Origin: Spirochaetaceae bacterium bin103
GTDB taxonomy: Bacteria > Spirochaetota > Spirochaetia > SZUA-6 > Bin103
Direction: 5' to 3'
Length of the DNA stretch: 64,000 bases
Assembly: GCA_002238925.1 (NCBI GenBank)
Contig: MPNH01000015.1
Coordinates: 18,474 to 82,473 of the forward strand
Below are positions 60,589 to 64,000 of the stretch, piece after piece. Each line of letters begins with the position of its first letter. The first letter of the stretch is position 1. A model generated the notes under the pieces. That model worked only from the letters and a program-made list of their open reading frames with translations, had not been told where the DNA came from and did not search any database. Both the position numbers and the translations under genes were made by a program.

Positions 60589-61560
60589 TCAAGCGGTAGG
60601 CGGCTGTACGGCGTTTCGCGTCAGGGTGGCCAGCAGCAGCGCCCGGGCGGTGTGCTTGCGGTTTTCCGCCTGTTCCCACACCACCGAGGCGGGCCCCTCG
60701 AACACCTCCTCGGTGACCTCGTTGCCCTTCACCGCCGGCAGGTCGTGCATGAACACGCAGCCGGGGTTGCCGGTGCGGGCGAGCAGGGTGCTGTTCACCT
60801 GGTAGGGAGCCAGCAGCGCGTAGCGCTCGGCCGACTGCTCCTCCTCGCCCATCGACACCCATACGTCGGTATACACGGCGTCGGCGCCGGCCACCAGCCC
60901 GGTGCCGGAACCGCACTCGATGCGGGCGCCGCTGGCTGCCGCGTACGGCGCGCACTGGCTGCGCAGAGCGGCGGGGGGCGCCAGCTGGTCCGGGCCGACG
61001 GCGGTGAAGTGCACACCGGTCAGGCTGCACCCGATCATCAGCGAGCTCGCGATGTTGTTGCGGCAGTCGCCCACGTAGGCCAGCTTGAGGCCGGCCAGGC
61101 GGCCGAAGTGCTGCTCGAGCGTCATCAGGTCGGCGAGCACCTGAGTGGGGTGGCGGGCGTCGGTCAGGCCGTTGTACACCGGCACGCCGGACAGGCGGGC
61201 GAGCGCCTCCACGGTTGCCTGCTCGAAGCCGCGGAACTGGATGGCGTTAAACATGCGGCCGAGGATGCGCGCGGTGTCTTCGAGCGACTCCTTGGCGCCG
61301 AGGTGGATGTCGTCGGAGCCGAGGAACACCGGGTGGCCGCCCTCTTCGCCGAACGCGGTGTCGAACGCGCAGCGGGTGCGGGTGGAAGGCTTCTCGTACA
61401 GCAGCGCCAGGCTCATGCCGGCGAACCGCTGCTGCACGGTGCCGGCGCGCCGGTCCTTCCTGGCGCGGTGAGCGAGCGCCAGCAGCAGGCGAATGTCGGC
61501 GGGCGAAAAATCGCTCAGCGTGAGCAGCGAGCGTCCATACAGGTGAGCGGTATCATCCAT
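60589..61560 (-). CDS. argF: Ornithine carbamoyltransferase-like enzyme
   Basis: A 323-aa transcarbamylase. The carbamoyl-phosphate loop is EKPSTRTRCAFDTA, with HPTQVLADLMTL and GLKLAYVGDCRNNIASS following. The usual ornithine-site motif HCLP reads HDLP here (CVFMHDLPAVKGNEV). The remaining tail ENRKHTARALLL is typical of OTC. It makes citrulline from ornithine in arginine synthesis, or breaks it in the arginine deiminase route; no other arginine genes are in view. The Cys-to-Asp change leaves substrate specificity open. Confidence 0.82.
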   Translation of the reverse strand: MDDTAHLYGRSLLTLSDFSPADIRLLLALAHRARKDRRAGTVQQRFAGMSLALLYEKPSTRTRCAFDTAFGEEGGHPVFLGSDDIHLGAKESLEDTARILGRMFNAIQFRGFEQATVEALARLSGVPVYNGLTDARHPTQVLADLMTLEQHFGRLAGLKLAYVGDCRNNIASSLMIGCSLTGVHFTAVGPDQLAPPAALRSQCAPYAAASGARIECGSGTGLVAGADAVYTDVWVSMGEEEQSAERYALLAPYQVNSTLLARTGNPGCVFMHDLPAVKGNEVTEEVFEGPASVVWEQAENRKHTARALLLATLTRNAVQPPTA

Positions 61561-61694
61561 GATTGGCTCCGCGGAGTTGCGAAATAGAGGCTGGACGTTA
61601 CCGGATGAGCCGCCCGCGCCGCAAGAGGGTCCGTACAGCCGTACATGGATCGCAGTTGACAGCAGGGGCCGAATCGAGGCAATTTGCCCCGTCC

Positions 61695-61779
61695 GCTGCG
61701 GTGGTGGAATTGGTAGACACGCTAGCTTGAGGGGCTAGTGGGCGTTTAGCCCGTGAAGGTTCAAGTCCTTTCCGCAGCA
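61695..61779 (+). tRNA. tRNA-Leu(GAG)
   Basis: GCTGCGG and CCGCAGC acceptor strands, D arm GGTGGAATTGGTAGACAC, anticodon loop TTGAGGG with anticodon GAG, a long variable arm and T loop GGTTCAAGTCC. CCA is not encoded. Confidence 0.95.
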
Positions 61780-61814
61780 ACCCCCTGCAGCCGCTTGTGG
61801 CCGGCCCCGGTGCG

Positions 61815-62830
61815 CTACGGGATAAGCAGCAGCTTGCCCGCGGTGGTGCGGCCCGCCAGGTCGGCATGCGCCGCGGCCGCCTCCGCGAGCGGGTACTCGC
61901 GGTGAACCAGCACGTCCAACTCGCCGGCCGCAACCCAGGAGAACAGTTCCGCACTGCGCGCCGCGAGTTCGCCGGGCTCGGCAATGTAGTCGGCCAGCGA
62001 CGGGCGGGTGAGATACAGCGAGCCGCCCTGCGACAGCATCGCCGGCTCGAAGCCGGTCACGGGACCGCTCGACTGGCCGTAGCTCACCAGCACGCCGCGC
62101 CTGCGCAGCGCCGCCAGGGAGCCGCCGAAGGTGGCCTGGCCAACCGAATCGTACACCACGTCGACGCCGGCGCCGCCGGTGAGCCGCCGCACCTCATCGG
62201 GTACGTCGCCGTAGTCGAGCACGTGGTCGGCGCCGAGCGCGCGCACCATGGCCGCCTTCGCCGGCGTGGAGCAGGTCGCCAGCACGGTGGCGCCGCGGCG
62301 CCGCGCGGCCTGCACCAGGAGGCGGCCGAGGCCGCCCCCCGCGGCGTCGAGCACCACCCCCGGGCCCCGCGGCCGCGGGCGCGCCCGCCCGCGGCTGCAT
62401 GCACCAGCACCGCGGAGCCGGGCGCAAGCGGCGCGCTCGCGGTAACCAGGTAGTGGGCCGTGAGCCCCTGCAGAAACACCGCCGCCGCCAGCCTGGTGGA
62501 CAGCCCGGCGGGCAGCTCGACCACCATGCGCGCTGGCACCACGGCGTACTCGGCGTAGGCGCCCACGGTCATGGCGTAGGCCACGCGCATGCCCGGGGAC
62601 ACGGCGGTCACGTCGCTGCCGGCGGCATCGATCACCCCGGCACCCTCCATGCCGGGAGTGAATGGCGTGGCCACGGGGTAGAGACCGGTGCGCTGGTAGA
62701 TGTCGATGAAGTTGACACCCGCCGCTTCAATCTTGACGCGGACTTCCTGCGCGCCCGGTTCGGGTAAGGGTAGGTCGGTCATCCGGAGGACCTCGGGCCC
62801 GCCGGGCCCGGCAACTTGTACCGCCCGCAT
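61815..62830 (-). pseudogene. Quinone oxidoreductase (zinc-free MDR), frame broken by a 50-bp insert
   Basis: An NADPH-dependent quinone or enone reductase. The first half (MRAVQVAGPGGPEVLRMTDL, then AAGVNFIDIYQRTGLYP, GMEGAGVIDAAG and FLQGLTAHYLV) reads in one frame up to VLVHAAAGG. The second half (GGGLGRLLVQAARRRGATVL, LGADHVLDYGD, VVYDSVGQATF and the closing AGKLLLIP) reads in another. The break is in the nucleotide-binding AAGGxG loop, where about 50 bp of GC-only DNA (about 62343-62392) is inserted. Dropping 50 bp leaves 966 bp, 321 aa, the family length. It is either a real knockout or an assembly fault. Confidence 0.8.
62343..62392. repeat. 50-bp GC-rich palindromic insert in the quinone oxidoreductase gene
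   Basis: It contains the perfect palindromes CCGCGGCCGCGG (62367-62378) and GGGCGCGCCC (62377-62386). The borders repeat GCCGCGGG. It interrupts the NADPH-binding loop. Confidence 0.7.
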
Positions 62831-62833
62831 CGG

Positions 62834-63847
62834 CTAGTCCCAGTCGAGGGCGCCGGCCGGCTGGTACTCGGTTACCCGGGTCTCGAAAAAGTTCTTCTCT
62901 TTGTTCAGGTCCATCGTGTGGCTCATCCAAGGGAACGGGTTGTCGGTTTCGTACTGGCGCGGCAGGCCGATCCGTTCCAACCGCCGGTCGGCGACGTACT
63001 CGACGTAGCGGGCAAACTGCACGGCGTTGATGCCGAGCAGCCCGTCGGGGCAGGCGTCGTGGGCGTACGCCTGCTCGAACTGCACGCCGCGCCGTACCAG
63101 GTCCACCACCTCGGCCTGCAGCTCGGCGGACCAGGCGGCCGGATAGTCCTGCTTGATGGTGTTGATCAACTCGCAGCCGAACGCCAGGTGCACGCTTTCG
63201 TCGCGCATGATGAACTCGAACTGCTCGCCGATGCCGATCATCTTGCCCTGCCGCTTGAGCGCCAGCATCATGGCGAACCCGGCGTAGAAGAAGATCCCTT
63301 CCATGATCACGTAGTAGCCGATCAGGTCACGCAGGAAGCGCTGCACGTTGGTGGTGCGGTCGGCCGCGGCCGGCGCGACCAGGTCAAAGGACGGATCGAA
63401 AATCGACCGGGTGATTTCGATCACGAACTGGTCCTTCTCGCGGATGCTCGGAATGGTGTGGTACATGGTGTAGATCCGGTCCGGATCGAGGCCGAGCGAA
63501 TCGCTGCAGTAAATGAAGGTGTCGGTGTGGATCGCCTCCTCGAACGCCTGCCGCAGCAGGTACTGGCGGCACTCGGGGTTGGTGACGTGGCGATACACCG
63601 CGAGCACGATGTTGTTGGCGGTCAGCGACTCGGCGGTGGAGAAGAAGCCGAGATTCCACAGAATAAGACGCCGCTCGGTGTCGCTGAGCACGTCCGGGGC
63701 TTTCCACTGCTCCACGTCCTTCTGCATCGACACCTCTTCCGGGACCCAGTTGTTGGCTACCCCATTCTTGTAGAACTCGCGTGCCCACGGGTAGGTAAGC
63801 GGGAGAATCTTGTTGGGGTCGGTGGCGGAGGCGCCGATGATCGGCAT
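62834..63847 (-). CDS. nrdB: Ribonucleotide reductase small subunit, class Ic-like
   Basis: The 337-aa beta subunit that makes the radical used by NrdA. The metal ligands are Glu in FFSTAESLTANN, Glu and His in FEEAIHTDTF, Glu in VIMEGIFFYAGF, and Glu and His in MRDESVHLAFG. At the position of the E. coli radical Tyr122 (four residues after the His in EEAIH) this protein has Phe (HTDTF), and the first ligand is Glu rather than Asp. Both are marks of Chlamydia-type class Ic enzymes with an Mn/Fe cofactor. It lies 3 bp after the nrdA stop. Confidence 0.92.
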   Translation of the reverse strand: MPIIGASATDPNKILPLTYPWAREFYKNGVANNWVPEEVSMQKDVEQWKAPDVLSDTERRLILWNLGFFSTAESLTANNIVLAVYRHVTNPECRQYLLRQAFEEAIHTDTFIYCSDSLGLDPDRIYTMYHTIPSIREKDQFVIEITRSIFDPSFDLVAPAAADRTTNVQRFLRDLIGYYVIMEGIFFYAGFAMMLALKRQGKMIGIGEQFEFIMRDESVHLAFGCELINTIKQDYPAAWSAELQAEVVDLVRRGVQFEQAYAHDACPDGLLGINAVQFARYVEYVADRRLERIGLPRQYETDNPFPWMSHTMDLNKEKNFFETRVTEYQPAGALDWD

Positions 63848-63850
63848 GGT

Positions 63851-64000
63851 TTACTGACACACCTCGCACGACTCGTCGTCGAGCTGGCATGCCTGCGGGG
63901 TCGGGAGGGCGTCGTGCAGCGCTTCGGGATCGGCCACGGCCGTTGCCGCGGCGCTCGCGGCTGTCGCCGCCGGGGCACTCGCGGCCGCGGCGTTCACGGC
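63851..64000 (-). CDS. nrdA: Ribonucleotide reductase large subunit, C-terminal fragment
   Basis: Only the last 49 codons are inside the window. They are alanine-rich and end CQLDDESCEVCQ, the flexible tail whose CxxC pair re-reduces the active site in class I enzymes. The stop lies 3 bp before nrdB, so the two subunits form one operon. The identity rests on that tail and the neighbour. Confidence 0.78.
   Translation of the reverse strand, partial: AVNAAAASAPAATAASAAATAVADPEALHDALPTPQACQLDDESCEVCQ

Noticed and set aside
62343..62392. Cloning-vector polylinker as source of the NotI- and AscI-like palindromes
   Set aside because: The flanks on both sides continue the quinone reductase, and such sites arise easily in GC-only DNA. 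No other vector sequence is present.

Overview
The window looks like a chromosomal segment of a high-GC spirochaete, probably an uncultured Spirochaetaceae-like lineage. The clues are an archaeal-type two-subunit PheRS (a known spirochaete trait), an archaeal-type AspRS next to GatCAB, a TraB/PrgY-family membrane protein and a trehalase-like MGH1 glycoside hydrolase. The replication-initiation block dnaA-dnaN-recF-dciA-rpmH-rnpA-yidD-yidC-jag-gyrB-gyrA lies on the minus strand, with a likely oriC just upstream of dnaA (about 55.05-55.45 kb). parAB with two parS sites lies about 25 kb away. Family assignments come from reading motifs in the translations; no database search was run.

Layout. 0-3.7 kb: pheT (partial) and pheS, a GyrI-like protein and a Ca2+/Na+ exchanger. 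3.8-7.15 kb: a complete 3335-bp IS1-type transposable element with inverted ends and an 8-bp target duplication. It carries passenger genes, including a DNA methyltransferase fused to an HNH nuclease. 7.2-12.4 kb: radC, an HD-domain protein, a DAHP synthase-prephenate dehydratase fusion, a lipoprotein and a HAD phosphatase. 12.4-17.1 kb: a gatC-gatA-gatB-aspS operon for indirect tRNA amidation. 17.3-25.1 kb: a glycoside hydrolase, then two paralogous membrane LytTR regulators bracketing recR-ybaB-dnaX, the SRP RNA and a tRNA cluster that reads all serine codons. 25.7-30.3 kb: parAB, then about 3 kb without intact genes that holds two parS sites and IS21 istB remnants.

30.3-42.7 kb: a lineage-specific-looking array of four lipoproteins sharing an arylsulfotransferase-like propeller. 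Three of them carry 4-5 Calx-beta repeats. A small PPC-domain lipoprotein sits among them. 42.8-55.0 kb: the gyrA to dnaA block. 55.4-61.6 kb: traB-like, rdgB, a sigma-factor-like protein, an NrnA-like DHH phosphoesterase, an M24 peptidase and an ornithine carbamoyltransferase. 61.7-64 kb: tRNA-Leu, a broken quinone oxidoreductase, and nrdB-nrdA, where NrdB is Chlamydia-like class Ic.

The most unusual points are the transposon with a methylase-nuclease cargo, the Calx-beta/arylsulfotransferase surface array, and three genes (gatA, yidC, quinone reductase) each thrown out of frame by a 50-98 bp GC-rich duplication-like insert. Removing exactly one unit restores a normal-length frame in every case, so these are either real slippage mutations or assembly errors.
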